58,670 nt of DNA from Edwardsiella hoshinae NBRC 105699 = ATCC 33379 (GTDB lineage: Bacteria > Pseudomonadota > Gammaproteobacteria > Enterobacterales > Enterobacteriaceae): assembly GCF_000474215.1 (NCBI RefSeq), contig NZ_BAUC01000025.1:1-58670 (forward strand). The letters are read 5' to 3'. The first letter of the stretch is position 1; the number at the start of each line of letters is the position of its first letter. Below, piece by piece: positions 11,108 to 21,077 of this stretch. The position numbers and the translations under genes are program-made. The notes under the pieces are model-generated. The model was not told the DNA's origin. It made no database searches and worked only from the letters and a program-made list of their open reading frames with translations.

Positions 11108-12148
11108 TCATCCATGACGGGGACGACGAACCAATGCAACGCCGGCACCGACCAACGCACCGAGGGCCCCCCACATCACCAGAATAAAGATCCGCCGCGG
11201 GCTATCACGCCTCACCGGCTCCTCCGGCGTGCGCAGATAACGGTAGGGTTGGAAAGTCGCATCGACAACCGGCCCGACATTCAAGGTATTGAGCATCGCC
11301 CGATTACGGTCGTAATCGATATCATAAGAGGGACCGACGGCACGCAACGCCGCGAGACGGGCACGCAACATCGGCTGACCCAGCATGAACAGCTCGGAGT
11401 CAGGCAAAGTCGCCCGCGTGGCATCGGCCTGATTACGAGTGATCCCCTGCTGAGCGGCAATCTTCAATCCCTGCTCCAGGCCGGCCAGCTCACGCTGATA
11501 GATCGCCTGAGCCACCTCTTCCTGGCGCTTCACCTGTGCCTTCATCGATACAGTCCGCGCGGCCCAGGCCCCCTGTAGCGCGGCGTCCAGATTAGTGCGG
11601 GCACGCTTGGCAGCAAACGCCACATATTGACGTAGCAACTGGTTAGCCTGCGCGGAGCTATCGGCAGTGAGGCGAATGCTATCCGGCGTTCTCTTCGCCG
11701 CCTCTCCCGGCGTGAAGACGATCTGGTTAATCAGTTCGTCCAGCAAGGCCGCATCGGCACGCGCACTCCCCTCTTTATGCTCCTGGTAATATGGGCTACG
11801 CAGCCAGAACTCCCGCCGCGTATCATAGGAGGCCAACTGGGTAATGAACTCACCATAGGCCTCATCGGCGATGCTGCTCTCGGCCGCCCCACCATTAGGC
11901 GCACTCAGTTGAGCCAGATTGCGTAGAAACTGCTGTTGCGAATAGTAGCCGCCTAGCGTGTTGATCGTCGGGCTCGCGGTGATCGCCGTCGCGCTCCACT
12001 TCTGCGGCATCAATAGGGATACCCCGAGCGCTAACACGGCGCACAACACCGCCATCCCTACAATCCATGACTTGCCGCGCCATAGTGCGCGACACAATCC
12101 CCGAATATCCAGTTCATTCTCTACTGACATCGGTCGTTGACTTACCAT
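11108..12148 (-). CDS. wzzE: ECA chain-length regulator WzzE
   Basis: WzzE is an inner-membrane polysaccharide co-polymerase that sets ECA chain length together with WzyE. It has an N-terminal membrane segment (about 24-44), a long periplasmic domain with coiled-coil tendency (KAQVKRQEEVAQAIYQREL region) and a second membrane segment near the C terminus after the proline-rich PEEPVRRDSPRR motif. I choose the ATG at 12148 (MVSQRPMSVENELDIRG, 346 aa) because AAGGGAA lies just upstream. An ATG at 12172 would add eight residues but has no ribosome-binding site. Confidence 0.92.
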   Translation of the reverse strand: MVSQRPMSVENELDIRGLCRALWRGKSWIVGMAVLCAVLALGVSLLMPQKWSATAITASPTINTLGGYYSQQQFLRNLAQLSAPNGGAAESSIADEAYGEFITQLASYDTRREFWLRSPYYQEHKEGSARADAALLDELINQIVFTPGEAAKRTPDSIRLTADSSAQANQLLRQYVAFAAKRARTNLDAALQGAWAARTVSMKAQVKRQEEVAQAIYQRELAGLEQGLKIAAQQGITRNQADATRATLPDSELFMLGQPMLRARLAALRAVGPSYDIDYDRNRAMLNTLNVGPVVDATFQPYRYLRTPEEPVRRDSPRRIFILVMWGALGALVGAGVALVRRPRHG

Positions 12149-12178
12149 CGATTTTCCCTTTATGGCCGGCATGGGCCG

Positions 12179-13267
12179 TTACACATGCAAACTTGCCGAT
12201 TTACGGCGCCAGCGGCGTTTGATTCGTTTCACCAGTCGTGCCACTCGCCAGGCGCGTTTGATACAGTAGCCGTACAGGAAAAAAGCAAGCAAGAAGAGTG
12301 CCATCATGACATATTCCGGCAGCCAATATTCTCCCATCACCCCGATGGCGGCCAGTAAGGCAGCGGCGAGGGTGATCAAGACGAAGGCCTGACGCGAGGT
12401 GAATCCTGCCCGCATGATCAGATGGTGAATATGTTGTCGATCGGGCGAGAACGGACTCATCCCCTTGCGCAAACGCCGATACATGATGGCGATCATGTCC
12501 ATCAAGGGAATCGCAATCACCCATAACGCCGTCACCGGATTCATCGGATGCCCGCGCTCCTGGGTGCTCTGCAATAGGATCCAGATCACCGTAAACCCGA
12601 TCAGGGTACTGCCGGCATCGCCCATGAACACTTTGAAGCGCCGACCGAAAACCCCGAGGTTCAAGAGAATATAAGGCAAGATAGCGGCGATGATAGCGAA
12701 GCACCACAATGCTAAGTCGTGCTGTCCATCCCACAGCAACAGGATCCCCATGGCAGCAAAGGTGACACAGGAAAGACCACCGAGTAGGCCATCGATACCA
12801 TCCACCATATTGAAGGCGTTGATCGCCGCCCATACCGCGAATAGTGTCACCAGGTAGCCGAACGGCCCGAGAATCAGCTCCCAAGGCCCCAAGACTGCCC
12901 CCAGACTACGTAGATACAAACCGGCGCCAGCCATCATGGCGATGGCGATCAACGCCTGTACCGTAGCACGAAACTTCACGCTGATATCGAACCGATCGTC
13001 CAGTGCGCCGACTAGCACTAATATCCCAGCACAGATCAAATAGAGATTGGCGTGGGGAATATCAGGCCGAAAAGCCAGAAAGGTAAAACCGATCCCTGCG
13101 TACACCGAAATCCCCCCTACCAACGGTATCAATCCCTGATGCCGCTTACGATAATTGGGTTTATCCACCAAACCTATCCGCTTGGCCACCTTGCGGGCAA
13201 GGAACAAAAAGACCATTGAAAATAGGAAGATAAAGAAAAGCTTACTACTCAGAGTGAGTAAATTCAC
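12179..13267 (-). CDS. wecA: UDP-GlcNAc:undecaprenyl-phosphate GlcNAc-1-phosphate transferase WecA
   Basis: WecA starts ECA, and many O antigens, by moving GlcNAc-1-phosphate to undecaprenyl phosphate in the inner membrane. The 362-residue polytopic protein has the PNPT family residues: DD at 90-91 (ALDDRFD), the NMVDGIDGL block at 153-161, and the HIHH motif near 278-281 on a cytoplasmic loop. The start codon is GTG. It heads the ECA operon 280 nt downstream of rho; that gap holds the rho terminator and presumably the wec promoter, though no -35/-10 pair stands out. Confidence 0.96.
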   Translation of the reverse strand: MNLLTLSSKLFFIFLFSMVFLFLARKVAKRIGLVDKPNYRKRHQGLIPLVGGISVYAGIGFTFLAFRPDIPHANLYLICAGILVLVGALDDRFDISVKFRATVQALIAIAMMAGAGLYLRSLGAVLGPWELILGPFGYLVTLFAVWAAINAFNMVDGIDGLLGGLSCVTFAAMGILLLWDGQHDLALWCFAIIAAILPYILLNLGVFGRRFKVFMGDAGSTLIGFTVIWILLQSTQERGHPMNPVTALWVIAIPLMDMIAIMYRRLRKGMSPFSPDRQHIHHLIMRAGFTSRQAFVLITLAAALLAAIGVMGEYWLPEYVMMALFLLAFFLYGYCIKRAWRVARLVKRIKRRWRRKSASLHV

Positions 13268-13489
13268 AGTTAACTGCTCTCTGTCTGATCACCACAACGA
13301 CACCCAGCGGCGATATCCTTGTAACAACACCAGTACCTCGACGCAATGTGCCGGTCAATCCCGTGATAAAGGCGCACCCCTACCGCTGAGCTGAACGTTA
13401 TCGGTGCTCGATCGGCATAGACTCACCGCACGCTTCATTCTCACACATTTTGTGCCACAACCTATTTGGCTAATCCTATCCGCTCAACG

Positions 13490-13521
13490 AAAAAAACGCC
13501 ACGTTATTACTAACGTGGCGT
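13490..13521 (-). terminator. Intrinsic terminator after rho
   Basis: On the minus strand a perfect 11-bp stem (ACGCCACGTTA / TAACGTGGCGT) with a GTAA loop is followed directly by a run of T. It lies 27 nt beyond the rho stop codon and separates rho from the wec operon. The opposite side has no U tract, so it should act on rho only. Confidence 0.85.
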
Positions 13522-13548
13522 CGTCTTCCCGAGTTGATAGCGCAATAA

Positions 13549-14808
13549 TTAAGAGCGCTTCATCATATCGAAGAATTCATCATTGGTTTTTGTCATCGCT
13601 AACTTATTGATTAGGAACTCCATTGCGTCGATCTCACCCATCGGGTGAATAATCTTACGCAGGATCCACATCTTTTGCAGCTCTTCCGGCGTAGTCAGCA
13701 GCTCTTCCTTACGCGTACCGGAGCGGTTGTAATCGATCGCCGGGAAGACGCGTTTTTCCGCAATCTTACGTGACAGATGCAACTCCATGTTACCGGTGCC
13801 CTTAAACTCTTCATAGATCACCTCATCCATCTTGGAGCCAGTATCGATCAACGCCGTGGCGATGATGGTCAGACTACCGCCCTCTTCAACGTTACGCGCC
13901 GCACCGAAGAAACGCTTCGGACGATGTAGGGCGTTGGCATCCACACCACCAGTCAAGACCTTACCGGAAGCCGGAACCACCGTGTTATAGGCTCGCGCCA
14001 AGCGGGTGATGGAATCCAACAGGATGATAACGTCTTTCTTGTGCTCGACCAGACGCTTCGCCTTCTCGATCACCATCTCGGCTACTTGCACGTGACGCGA
14101 GGCCGGCTCATCGAAAGTCGAAGCGACGACTTCCCCTTTCACCAGACGCTGCATCTCGGTCACTTCTTCCGGACGTTCATCGATCAACAACACCATCAGT
14201 ACACAATCTGGGTGATTGTAAGCGATGCTTTGGGCGATGTTTTGCAGCAACATGGTCTTACCGGCTTTCGGCGGAGCCACGATCAAACCACGCTGACCCC
14301 GGCCGATCGGCGAGGCCAGATCCAGCACGCGTGCGGTCAGGTCTTCGGTAGAACCGTTACCACGCTCCATACGCAGACGAGAATTGGCATGTAACGGCGT
14401 CAAGTTTTCAAACAGGATCTTGCTGCGAGCATTCTCCGGCTTGTCATAGTTAACTTCGTTAACCTTCAGCAAGGCAAAATAACGCTCGCCCTCTTTCGGC
14501 GGGCGAATTTTACCGGAAATGGTATCGCCTGTACGGAGGTTAAAACGACGGATTTGGCTAGGAGAAACGTAGATATCATCGGGACCGGCAAGGTAGGAGC
14601 TGTCTGCGGAGCGGAGAAAACCAAATCCATCCTGGAGGATCTCCAGCACACCATCGCCAAAAATATCTTCGCCACTTTTGGCATGCTGCTTAAGGATGGC
14701 AAAGATAATATCCTGTTTCCGCATGCGCGCCAGGTTTTCCAGCCCCATGCTCTCGCCAAGCGTAATCAATTCAGAAACTGGCGTATTCTTTAATTCGGTA
14801 AGATTCAT
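13549..14808 (-). CDS. rho: Transcription termination factor Rho
   Basis: Rho is the hexameric RNA-dependent ATPase/translocase that ends transcription at rut-containing sites. The 419-residue protein has the N-terminal RNA-binding OSB fold with RNP1-like GFGFLR at 61-66, Walker A PPKAGKT at about 179-185, Walker B ending at D210 (LLID) and the [12 protein letters not shown] block. I set the start at [13 protein letters not shown], 23 codons inside a longer open frame, which restores the canonical length. A leader of about 430 nt separates it from trxA. Confidence 0.98.
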   Translation of the reverse strand: MNLTELKNTPVSELITLGESMGLENLARMRKQDIIFAILKQHAKSGEDIFGDGVLEILQDGFGFLRSADSSYLAGPDDIYVSPSQIRRFNLRTGDTISGKIRPPKEGERYFALLKVNEVNYDKPENARSKILFENLTPLHANSRLRMERGNGSTEDLTARVLDLASPIGRGQRGLIVAPPKAGKTMLLQNIAQSIAYNHPDCVLMVLLIDERPEEVTEMQRLVKGEVVASTFDEPASRHVQVAEMVIEKAKRLVEHKKDVIILLDSITRLARAYNTVVPASGKVLTGGVDANALHRPKRFFGAARNVEEGGSLTIIATALIDTGSKMDEVIYEEFKGTGNMELHLSRKIAEKRVFPAIDYNRSGTRKEELLTTPEELQKMWILRKIIHPMGEIDAMEFLINKLAMTKTNDEFFDMMKRS

Positions 14809-15241
14809 AGTGGTGGGTTCTTTAAACTCGGGGTGTATCTCGAACTGTATAGTGAATGGTATGACAGGGTCACCCATGCCTGTTTGCGAACTTTCCCTCC
14901 CCCTGCCCCATGACGACTAACGGCGCAATAGATCCAGCGGACGATTCTCGCTGAGGGGACGAAAAGAGGCGTTAACGATTTAAAACCTATGTTTTAACTT
15001 GCTGATTTACACGTTTGACCCGATAGCGCAGCCTCACCAATTAGGAAAAACGCTTGTGATACAGAGGTTTCAAACAGAGTAAAACTTAGATTCTAACTTT
15101 TGGTTCAAACCAGATGATTCAAACTACAGGTAAGTACTGACTGGCAGCGTGGTTAAACTTAACACGCTTATGAGCAGACGTCTAGCGGTCAACAGCAAGA
15201 ATCCATTAACCGCCGGACGCCATCACAAATGACGACCAACC
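14809..15241 (-). promoter_or_regulatory. Long rho leader region
   Basis: This 433-nt stretch between trxA and rho is gene-free by my reading. E. coli rho has a long untranslated leader used in Rho autoregulation and a 33-codon rhoL leader peptide. I could not find a recognisable rhoL; the only nearby small frame is a 13-codon one beginning MGQGEGKF at about 14911. The region is A/T-rich with scattered C-rich patches on the transcript strand. Promoter and rut positions cannot be fixed by eye. Confidence 0.5.
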
Positions 15242-15568
15242 TTACAGGTTAGCGTCCAGGAACTCTTTCAGTTGAGTCTTCGACAGAGCGCCCACTTTAG
15301 TGGCCGCAACCGCGCCATCTTTGAACAACAGCAGGGTCGGAATACCGCGAATGCCGTACTTCGGCGCAGTCGCCGGGTTCTCATCGATATTCAGTTTAGC
15401 AATGGTCAGTTTACCCGCATACTCAGTTGCGATTTCATCCAGGATCGGAGCAATCATCTTGCACGGACCGCACCATTCAGCCCAAAAATCAACCAGAATC
15501 GGACCTTCTGCCTTCAGTACATCAGCCTCGAAGCCACTGTCGCTCAGGTGAACAATTTTATCGCTCAT
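15242..15568 (-). CDS. trxA: Thioredoxin 1
   Basis: TrxA is the small cytoplasmic dithiol reductant for ribonucleotide reductase, methionine sulfoxide reductase and others. The 108-residue protein carries the active-site WCGPC (C33 and C36 counting Met1), the cis-proline loop [11 protein letters not shown] and the typical C-terminal [10 protein letters not shown]. It is one residue shorter than E. coli thioredoxin because the final Ala is missing. It is monocistronic and divergent from rhlB, as in E. coli. Confidence 0.98.
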   Translation of the reverse strand: MSDKIVHLSDSGFEADVLKAEGPILVDFWAEWCGPCKMIAPILDEIATEYAGKLTIAKLNIDENPATAPKYGIRGIPTLLLFKDGAVAATKVGALSKTQLKEFLDANL

Positions 15569-15601
15569 GTTCTACTCCACAGGATTAAGTCTGCCTTGTT
15601 G

Positions 15602-15631
15602 GTTATAGTAATAGCCTACTTCCCCCAACAA
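15602..15631 (-). promoter_or_regulatory. Probable trxA promoter
   Basis: On the minus strand TTGTTG (15626-15631) is followed after 18 nt by TATAAC (15602-15607), about 34 nt before the trxA start. A second plausible register pairs TTGTTG with CTATAA at 17 nt. No equally clear promoter is seen for rhlB on the plus strand of this 145-nt divergent gap. Confidence 0.5.
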
Positions 15632-15713
15632 AGGGTTGACTTTATTTCAACGGATACGCTTTCGTAAAGCAATACTTTCGTGAAGATGAGGTTAACTGTT
15701 ATTCTACGCCATT

Positions 15714-17003
15714 ATGAGCAAAACACACTTGACTGAACAGAAGTTTGCCGACTTCGCCCTGCACCCGATGGTGGTCAAAGCCCTTGAATCTAAAGGGTTT
15801 CACAGCTGCACGCCTATTCAGGCACTGGCATTGCCCCTGGCGATTGCCGGGCGTGATGTCGCGGGACAGGCGCAAACCGGCACCGGCAAGACGCTAGCAT
15901 TTTTAGCGTCTACTTTTCATTATCTCCTGACTCATCCGGCTATTGCCGAGCGCAAAACCAATCAGCCACGCGCGCTGATCATGGCGCCGACACGCGAACT
16001 GGCCGTCCAGATCCACTCCGATGCCGAGCCGTTGGCACGGGAGACCGGCCTACGCCTGGGACTGGCCTACGGTGGCGATGGCTACGACAAACAACTAAAG
16101 GTGCTCGAACAAGGCGTTGATATTCTGATCGGTACCACCGGTCGTCTGATCGACTACGCCAAGCAAGGTCACGTCGATCTCGCAGCCATCCAGGTCGTGG
16201 TGCTCGATGAAGCCGACCGGATGTTCGATCTGGGCTTTATTAAAGATATCCGTTGGCTATTCCGCCGCATGCCGCCGGCGGCACAGCGTCTCAACATGCT
16301 ATTCTCGGCAACGCTCTCTTACCGGGTACGTGAGTTGGCGTTCGAGCACATGAATAATGCCGAATACGTCGAGGTCGAACCGGAGCAAAAGACCGGCCAT
16401 CGTATTAAAGAAGAGCTGTTCTATCCCTCCAACGAAGAGAAGATGCGTCTGCTGCAAACCCTATTGGAAGAAGAGTGGCCGGATCGTTGTATCATTTTCG
16501 CCAACACTAAACACCGTTGTGAGGACATCTGGGGCCATCTGGCCGCCGACGGTCACCGTGTCGGCCTGTTGACCGGCGATGTACCGCAAAAGAAGCGTCT
16601 GCGTATCCTGGATGACTTCACCAAGGGACACATTGACATCCTGGTGGCTACCGACGTCGCCGCCCGTGGTCTACATATTCCGGCCGTGACCCATGTATTT
16701 AACTACGATCTCCCGGATGACTGCGAAGACTATGTGCATCGCATCGGCCGTACCGGGCGTGCGGGTGCCAGCGGTAACTCCATCAGCCTGGCCTGCGAAG
16801 AGTACGTATTGAACCTGCCGGCCATCGAGAACTATATCGGTCACTCCATCCCGGTCAGTAAATACAATAGCGAGGCTCTGCTCACGGATCTGCCGGCACC
16901 GAAGCGTCTAAGCCGTAGCCGTAACGCTGGCGGCGCGCGTCGTCCGGGCGCGCCACGTCGAGGCAATGGCGCTCCGCGCCCTAACCGTAAGCGTACGGGT
17001 TAA
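15714..17003 (+). CDS. rhlB: ATP-dependent RNA helicase RhlB
   Basis: RhlB is the DEAD-box helicase of the RNA degradosome; it unwinds structured mRNA for RNase E and PNPase. Motifs in order: Q motif region (F near 29, PIQ near 34-36), Walker A AQTGTGKT at 53-60, PTREL at 92-96, DEAD at 165-168, SAT at 198-200 and [10 protein letters not shown]. The 429-residue length and the basic Arg/Gly/Pro-rich C-terminal tail ([18 protein letters not shown]) fit RhlB. gppA starts 5 nt downstream, suggesting co-transcription. Confidence 0.97.
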   Translation: MSKTHLTEQKFADFALHPMVVKALESKGFHSCTPIQALALPLAIAGRDVAGQAQTGTGKTLAFLASTFHYLLTHPAIAERKTNQPRALIMAPTRELAVQIHSDAEPLARETGLRLGLAYGGDGYDKQLKVLEQGVDILIGTTGRLIDYAKQGHVDLAAIQVVVLDEADRMFDLGFIKDIRWLFRRMPPAAQRLNMLFSATLSYRVRELAFEHMNNAEYVEVEPEQKTGHRIKEELFYPSNEEKMRLLQTLLEEEWPDRCIIFANTKHRCEDIWGHLAADGHRVGLLTGDVPQKKRLRILDDFTKGHIDILVATDVAARGLHIPAVTHVFNYDLPDDCEDYVHRIGRTGRAGASGNSISLACEEYVLNLPAIENYIGHSIPVSKYNSEALLTDLPAPKRLSRSRNAGGARRPGAPRRGNGAPRPNRKRTG

Positions 17004-17008
17004 TCAAA

Positions 17009-18511
17009 ATGGGCAACTGTGCCTCGTTGTACGCCGCCATCGACTTGGGTTCCAACAGCTTTCATATGCTGGTGGTGCGTGAGATGGCGGGCGGAATCCA
17101 GACCCTGACACGTATCAAACGTAAGGTGCGTCTGGCTGCCGGGTTAAACGCCGACAATGATCTGTCGCTAGAAGCCATGCAGCGTGGCTGGCAATGCCTA
17201 CGCCTGTTCGCCGAGCGCCTCCAGGATATTCCGGTCGATCACATCCGCGTAGTCGCGACGGCCACGCTACGCATCGCGCGCAATGCCGACGTCTTCGTCG
17301 CACAGGCGCAGACGATCCTCGGCAGGCCGGTGCGTATCATCAGCGGCGAAGAAGAGGCACGGCTGATTTATCAGGGCGTCGCGCACACCACCGGTGGAGC
17401 GCGGCAACGTCTGGTGGTCGATATCGGTGGCGGCAGCACCGAATTGGCGTGTGGTGAAGGCGCCAAGGCCGATGTGCTCTTTAGCTTGCAAATGGGCTGT
17501 GTCACCTGGTTGGAGCGTTACTTTAGCGATCGGCATCTGACGCGAGAGAACTTCGCCCGTGCTGGTGAGGCAGCACATGCCATGATCGTTCCGGTGCGCG
17601 ATACGTTGTTGCGCCATGGCTGGCAAGCGTGTGTCGGTGCCTCCGGCACAGTGCAAGCATTGCAAGAGATCATGGTCGCCCAGGGGATGGATGAGCGCAT
17701 CACCCTAGACAAGCTGTGCCAACTGCGTGATCGGGCCATTGAGTGTGGCAAGTTAGAGGAACTGGAAATCGAGGGACTCACCCTGGAGCGCGCCTTGGTG
17801 TTCCCCAGCGGTTTAGCTATCCTGATCGCCCTGTTCGAAGCGTTGAACATCGATAGCATGACCCTCTCCGGTGGCGCCCTGCGCGAGGGATTGGTCTACG
17901 GCATGCTGGCCCTGCCGATCGATAGCGACGTACGCACCCGAACCTTGCATAACATCCAACGCCGCTTCCAGATCGACGAGCGCCAAGCCGAACGAGTCTG
18001 GCTGTTGGCCGAGCGCCTCGCTCAAGCGCTGGATGGGGTATGGCCGCTGGACAATTGCGCCAAGTCACTGCTGCATGCCGCCTGTCTACTGCATGAGTTG
18101 GGGCTGAGCGTCGATGTGCGCCAAGCAGCGCAACATGCCGCCTATCTGGTGCGCCATCTGGATCTACCGGGCTTCACCCCGGCGCAGAAAAAGTTGTTGT
18201 CGACGCTACTGGCTAACCAAAGCGGTCCGCTCAATCTGGCCCTGTTCGGTCAGCAAAACGCCGTGCCGTTGCCCATCGCCCAACGGTTATGCCGTCTGTT
18301 ACGCCTGGCGATCATCTTCGCCAGTCAGCGCAACGATGGCACACTGCCCGCGCCACAGATCGGTCTGTCGGCGGATGAGGCGTTGCGGCTTACACTGCCC
18401 TCAGGCTGGCTGGCCGAGCATCCGCTACGTGCCGAAAGCCTACAGCAGGAAAGCCTGTGGCAGGGGTATGTCCACTGGCCACTGACGATCGCGGAAACGC
18501 TGACCCAGTAA
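17009..18511 (+). CDS. gppA: Guanosine pentaphosphate phosphatase GppA
   Basis: GppA hydrolyses pppGpp to ppGpp in the stringent response and belongs to the Ppx/GppA branch of the ASKHA ATPase fold. Visible motifs are [15 protein letters not shown] (phosphate-1 loop, near residues 9-23), [24 protein letters not shown] (phosphate-2) and [13 protein letters not shown]. The 500 residues are close to the E. coli 494. The helical C-terminal HD-like half includes the conserved [11 protein letters not shown]. It is the second gene after rhlB and converges on rep. Confidence 0.95.
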   Translation: MGNCASLYAAIDLGSNSFHMLVVREMAGGIQTLTRIKRKVRLAAGLNADNDLSLEAMQRGWQCLRLFAERLQDIPVDHIRVVATATLRIARNADVFVAQAQTILGRPVRIISGEEEARLIYQGVAHTTGGARQRLVVDIGGGSTELACGEGAKADVLFSLQMGCVTWLERYFSDRHLTRENFARAGEAAHAMIVPVRDTLLRHGWQACVGASGTVQALQEIMVAQGMDERITLDKLCQLRDRAIECGKLEELEIEGLTLERALVFPSGLAILIALFEALNIDSMTLSGGALREGLVYGMLALPIDSDVRTRTLHNIQRRFQIDERQAERVWLLAERLAQALDGVWPLDNCAKSLLHAACLLHELGLSVDVRQAAQHAAYLVRHLDLPGFTPAQKKLLSTLLANQSGPLNLALFGQQNAVPLPIAQRLCRLLRLAIIFASQRNDGTLPAPQIGLSADEALRLTLPSGWLAEHPLRAESLQQESLWQGYVHWPLTIAETLTQ

Positions 18512-18516
18512 GCCAT

Positions 18517-18535
18517 GGGCGCCCGACGGGCGCCC
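18517..18535. terminator. Bidirectional hairpin between gppA and rep
   Basis: GGGCGCC and GGCGCCC form a 7-bp GC-only stem with a CGACG loop in the 38-nt space between the convergent gppA and rep stop codons. Downstream on the plus strand is TAATTATT, only a weak U tract, so terminator function in either direction is plausible rather than certain. Confidence 0.55.
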
Positions 18536-18549
18536 TAATTATTCCCGGA

Positions 18550-20571
18550 TTAGGATGACTTCGCGCGCGCCAACTGCGCTTTCAGATTAGCTAAATGCGA
18601 CTGCCCACGTTGCATCCGCTCCTCGGGGCTCACCACCTTACGCGCACTCTCCCAAACGAGATCATCTTGCGGTAACTCCAGCAGGAAGCGGCTCGGCTCC
18701 GGACGCACCAACTCCCCATACTGACGCCGTTCACGACACAGGGTAAATACCAACTCCTTCTGGGCGCGGGTGATGCCGACGTAGGCCAAACGCCGTTCCT
18801 CATCGACATTCTCTTCATCGATGCTGCTCTGATGCGGCAGTAGGCCTTCCTCCATGCCGACCAGATAGACATAGGGAAACTCCAATCCTTTAGAGGCATG
18901 TAGCGTCATCAATTGCACCTGATCGGCCTCCTCTTCGGACTCACCACGCTCCATCATGTCACGCAGGGTAAAACGGTTGACCACTTGCGTCAGGGTCATC
19001 GGTTCATCCAGATCGCTACCCTGCAACATCTCCGTCATCCAGCCGAATAGCTGATTGACATTCTTCATGCGCATCTCGGCTGCCCGCGGGCTGGCCGAGG
19101 TCTCAAACAGCCAGCTTTCGTAATCGATGCCATGGATCAGATCGCGTACCGCCGCCGTGGCGTCGCGTTCGCACAACGCAGCGATCTCCGCCATCCAATG
19201 AGTGAAGCGTTGCAGTGCCTCTAGGCTACGCCCTTTCAACGTCTGTTCCAGACCGACGTCGAAGCTGGCACGGAACAGACTGATCCCGCGCTGATTGGCC
19301 CACTCTCCCAACTTCTGTAAGGTCGCCGGACCGATCTCACGCCGGGGAGTATTAACGATGCGCAGGAAGGCGCTGTCATCGTCTGGATTGGTCAGCACCC
19401 GCAGATAGGAGAGCAGATCCTTAATCTCCGCCCGGGAGAAAAACGAGGTTCCGCCGGAAATCTTATAGGGGATGCGGTTTTGCATCAGCATCTTTTCGAA
19501 TACCCGCGATTGATGGTTACCGCGATAGAGGATTGCGTAATCGCTGTAGGCAGTCTTATTGATAAAGTGATGGGCGATCAGTTCACCAACGACCCGCTCC
19601 GCTTCGTGATCCTCGTTGTTGGCGGTGATCACCTTGAGCGGCTCCCCATAGCCGAGCTCAGAAAATAGCCTTTTCTCAAATACATGCGGATTATTGGCGA
19701 TCAAAATATTGGCCGCCTTGAGGATACGCTGCGAAGAGCGGTAATTCTGCTCCAGCTTAACCACCCGCAACGCAGGGAAGTCCTCTTGCAATAACACCAG
19801 ATTCTGCGGGCGCGCGCCGCGCCAAGAGTAGATAGATTGGTCATCATCACCAACCACGGTGAAACGGGCGCGGCCACCAACCAACAGCTTAACTAACTCG
19901 TATTGGCTGGTGTTAGTATCCTGGTATTCATCGACCAATAGATAGCGGATGCGCTGCTGCCAACGCTCCCGTACCGCCTGATCACGCCGCAACAGCAAGG
20001 TCGGCAACAGGATCAGATCGTCGAAATCGAGCACGTTACAGGACTTCAGTTGAGCGTCATACAGCGCATAACAGTCGGCGAACAGTCGTTCGCGCGGCGA
20101 ACGCGCCAACGCGGCGGCCTGGGCCGGATCAATCAGATCATTTTTCCAATTGGAAATGGTCGCAATCAGCTGTTGCAGCTGGGTCTTATCCTTCTCCAGC
20201 CAGCATTCAGTCAAGTCAGTCAACAGCGCCAGTTGGTCCTGATCATCAAAGAGCGAGAAGTTGGGCTTCATTGCCAATGCCTTATATTCGCGCTTGATGA
20301 TCTCCAATCCCAGGGTATGGAAAGTCGAGATCATCAGCCCGCGGGCCTCCTTGCGCCCCAGGGTCTGCGCCACACGCTCCTTCATCTCGCGCGCGGCCTT
20401 ATTGGTAAAAGTAACGGCCGCGATCTGGCGCGCGGGATAACCACACACCCGGATCAGATGGGCGATCTTGTTGGTGATCACGCGCGTTTTACCAGAGCCG
20501 GCACCGGCGAGAACCAGACAAGGACCGGTAACATATTCGACGGCCTGCTGCTGACCGGGATTTAAGCGCAT
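18550..20571 (-). CDS. rep: ATP-dependent DNA helicase Rep
   Basis: Rep is a 3'-to-5' superfamily 1A helicase that works with the replisome to clear nucleoprotein blocks. The 673-residue protein starts [17 protein letters not shown], with Walker [12 protein letters not shown] at about 20-30, VDEYQDTN (Walker B), [15 protein letters not shown] (motif III), and [12 protein letters not shown] plus [11 protein letters not shown] (motifs V-VI). The open frame runs 95 codons upstream, but family similarity begins at the ATG at 20571, giving exactly the E. coli length. It is divergent from ppiC. Confidence 0.97.
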   Translation of the reverse strand: MRLNPGQQQAVEYVTGPCLVLAGAGSGKTRVITNKIAHLIRVCGYPARQIAAVTFTNKAAREMKERVAQTLGRKEARGLMISTFHTLGLEIIKREYKALAMKPNFSLFDDQDQLALLTDLTECWLEKDKTQLQQLIATISNWKNDLIDPAQAAALARSPRERLFADCYALYDAQLKSCNVLDFDDLILLPTLLLRRDQAVRERWQQRIRYLLVDEYQDTNTSQYELVKLLVGGRARFTVVGDDDQSIYSWRGARPQNLVLLQEDFPALRVVKLEQNYRSSQRILKAANILIANNPHVFEKRLFSELGYGEPLKVITANNEDHEAERVVGELIAHHFINKTAYSDYAILYRGNHQSRVFEKMLMQNRIPYKISGGTSFFSRAEIKDLLSYLRVLTNPDDDSAFLRIVNTPRREIGPATLQKLGEWANQRGISLFRASFDVGLEQTLKGRSLEALQRFTHWMAEIAALCERDATAAVRDLIHGIDYESWLFETSASPRAAEMRMKNVNQLFGWMTEMLQGSDLDEPMTLTQVVNRFTLRDMMERGESEEEADQVQLMTLHASKGLEFPYVYLVGMEEGLLPHQSSIDEENVDEERRLAYVGITRAQKELVFTLCRERRQYGELVRPEPSRFLLELPQDDLVWESARKVVSPEERMQRGQSHLANLKAQLARAKSS

Positions 20572-20634
20572 GATGATATACCTGCTAATGATGACATCGA
20601 GGGGCAGCGCGATTGTAACAGAAAGCGCTAACAG

Positions 20635-20716
20635 AAAAAAAACGCCCCCGGTGCAGGAGGCGCATTGCCTGACCATGCCAGCCACCGTACACTGGCATCT
20701 TTCGCCGCCGGGGGCG
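20635..20716 (-). ncRNA. Branched hairpin with U tract upstream of rep (unassigned)
   Basis: On the minus strand a perfect 9-bp outer stem, CGCCCCCGG (20708-20716) with CCGGGGGCG (20643-20651), encloses a 7-bp hairpin ATGCCAG/CTGGCAT (20675-20681 with 20692-20698) and a possible 4-bp AGGC/GCCT hairpin near 20657-20669. Eight T residues (20635-20642) follow the closing arm. It looks like a terminator with a branched top. It could end read-through from ilvC past ppiC, act as an attenuator in the rep leader, or be the 3' end of a small RNA. It also overlaps the likely ppiC promoter area. Confidence 0.45.
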
Positions 20717-20767
20717 ATATGCCGCCAGGCGCATCGCCACGCGTAGAGTAAAGAGTAAGGAGTTACC

Positions 20768-21049
20768 ATGGCCCGAAGCGCCGCCGCGCTGCATATTCTG
20801 GTCGACAGCCAGGCTGAGGCCGAGGCACTACTGCAAAAATTGCGCCGAGGCGCCAACTTCCAGACGCTAGCGCGCCGCCATTCGCGCTGCCCCTCGAAAC
20901 GCCAGGGGGGCGATCTCGGTGAATTTCGTCAAGGGAGCATGGTGCCCGAGTTTGACCGCGCCGTCTTCAGCAGCCCGCTGCTGACCCCCATCGGCCCGGT
21001 CAAGACCCGTTTCGGCTACCACATCATTAAGGTGCTATACCGCAACTGA
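20768..21049 (+). CDS. ppiC: Peptidyl-prolyl cis-trans isomerase C (parvulin)
   Basis: PpiC (parvulin 10) catalyses cis-trans isomerisation of Xaa-Pro bonds in the cytoplasm. The 93-residue protein is a single rotamase domain: [19 protein letters not shown], the [16 protein letters not shown] segment and the C-terminal [12 protein letters not shown] typical of the family. Length is identical to E. coli PpiC. A strong AAGGAG lies 7 nt before the ATG. It converges on ilvC with a 28-nt gap that contains no obvious terminator. Confidence 0.96.
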   Translation: MARSAAALHILVDSQAEAEALLQKLRRGANFQTLARRHSRCPSKRQGGDLGEFRQGSMVPEFDRAVFSSPLLTPIGPVKTRFGYHIIKVLYRN

Positions 21050-21077
21050 ACGGCGCACGACAGACGTCCAGCGGAGC

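Noticed and set aside
14911-14952. A 13-codon frame (MGQGEGKF...) as a rho leader peptide
   Set aside because: Its sequence and length do not match RhoL and there is no comparative support; it is mentioned only as the nearest candidate.
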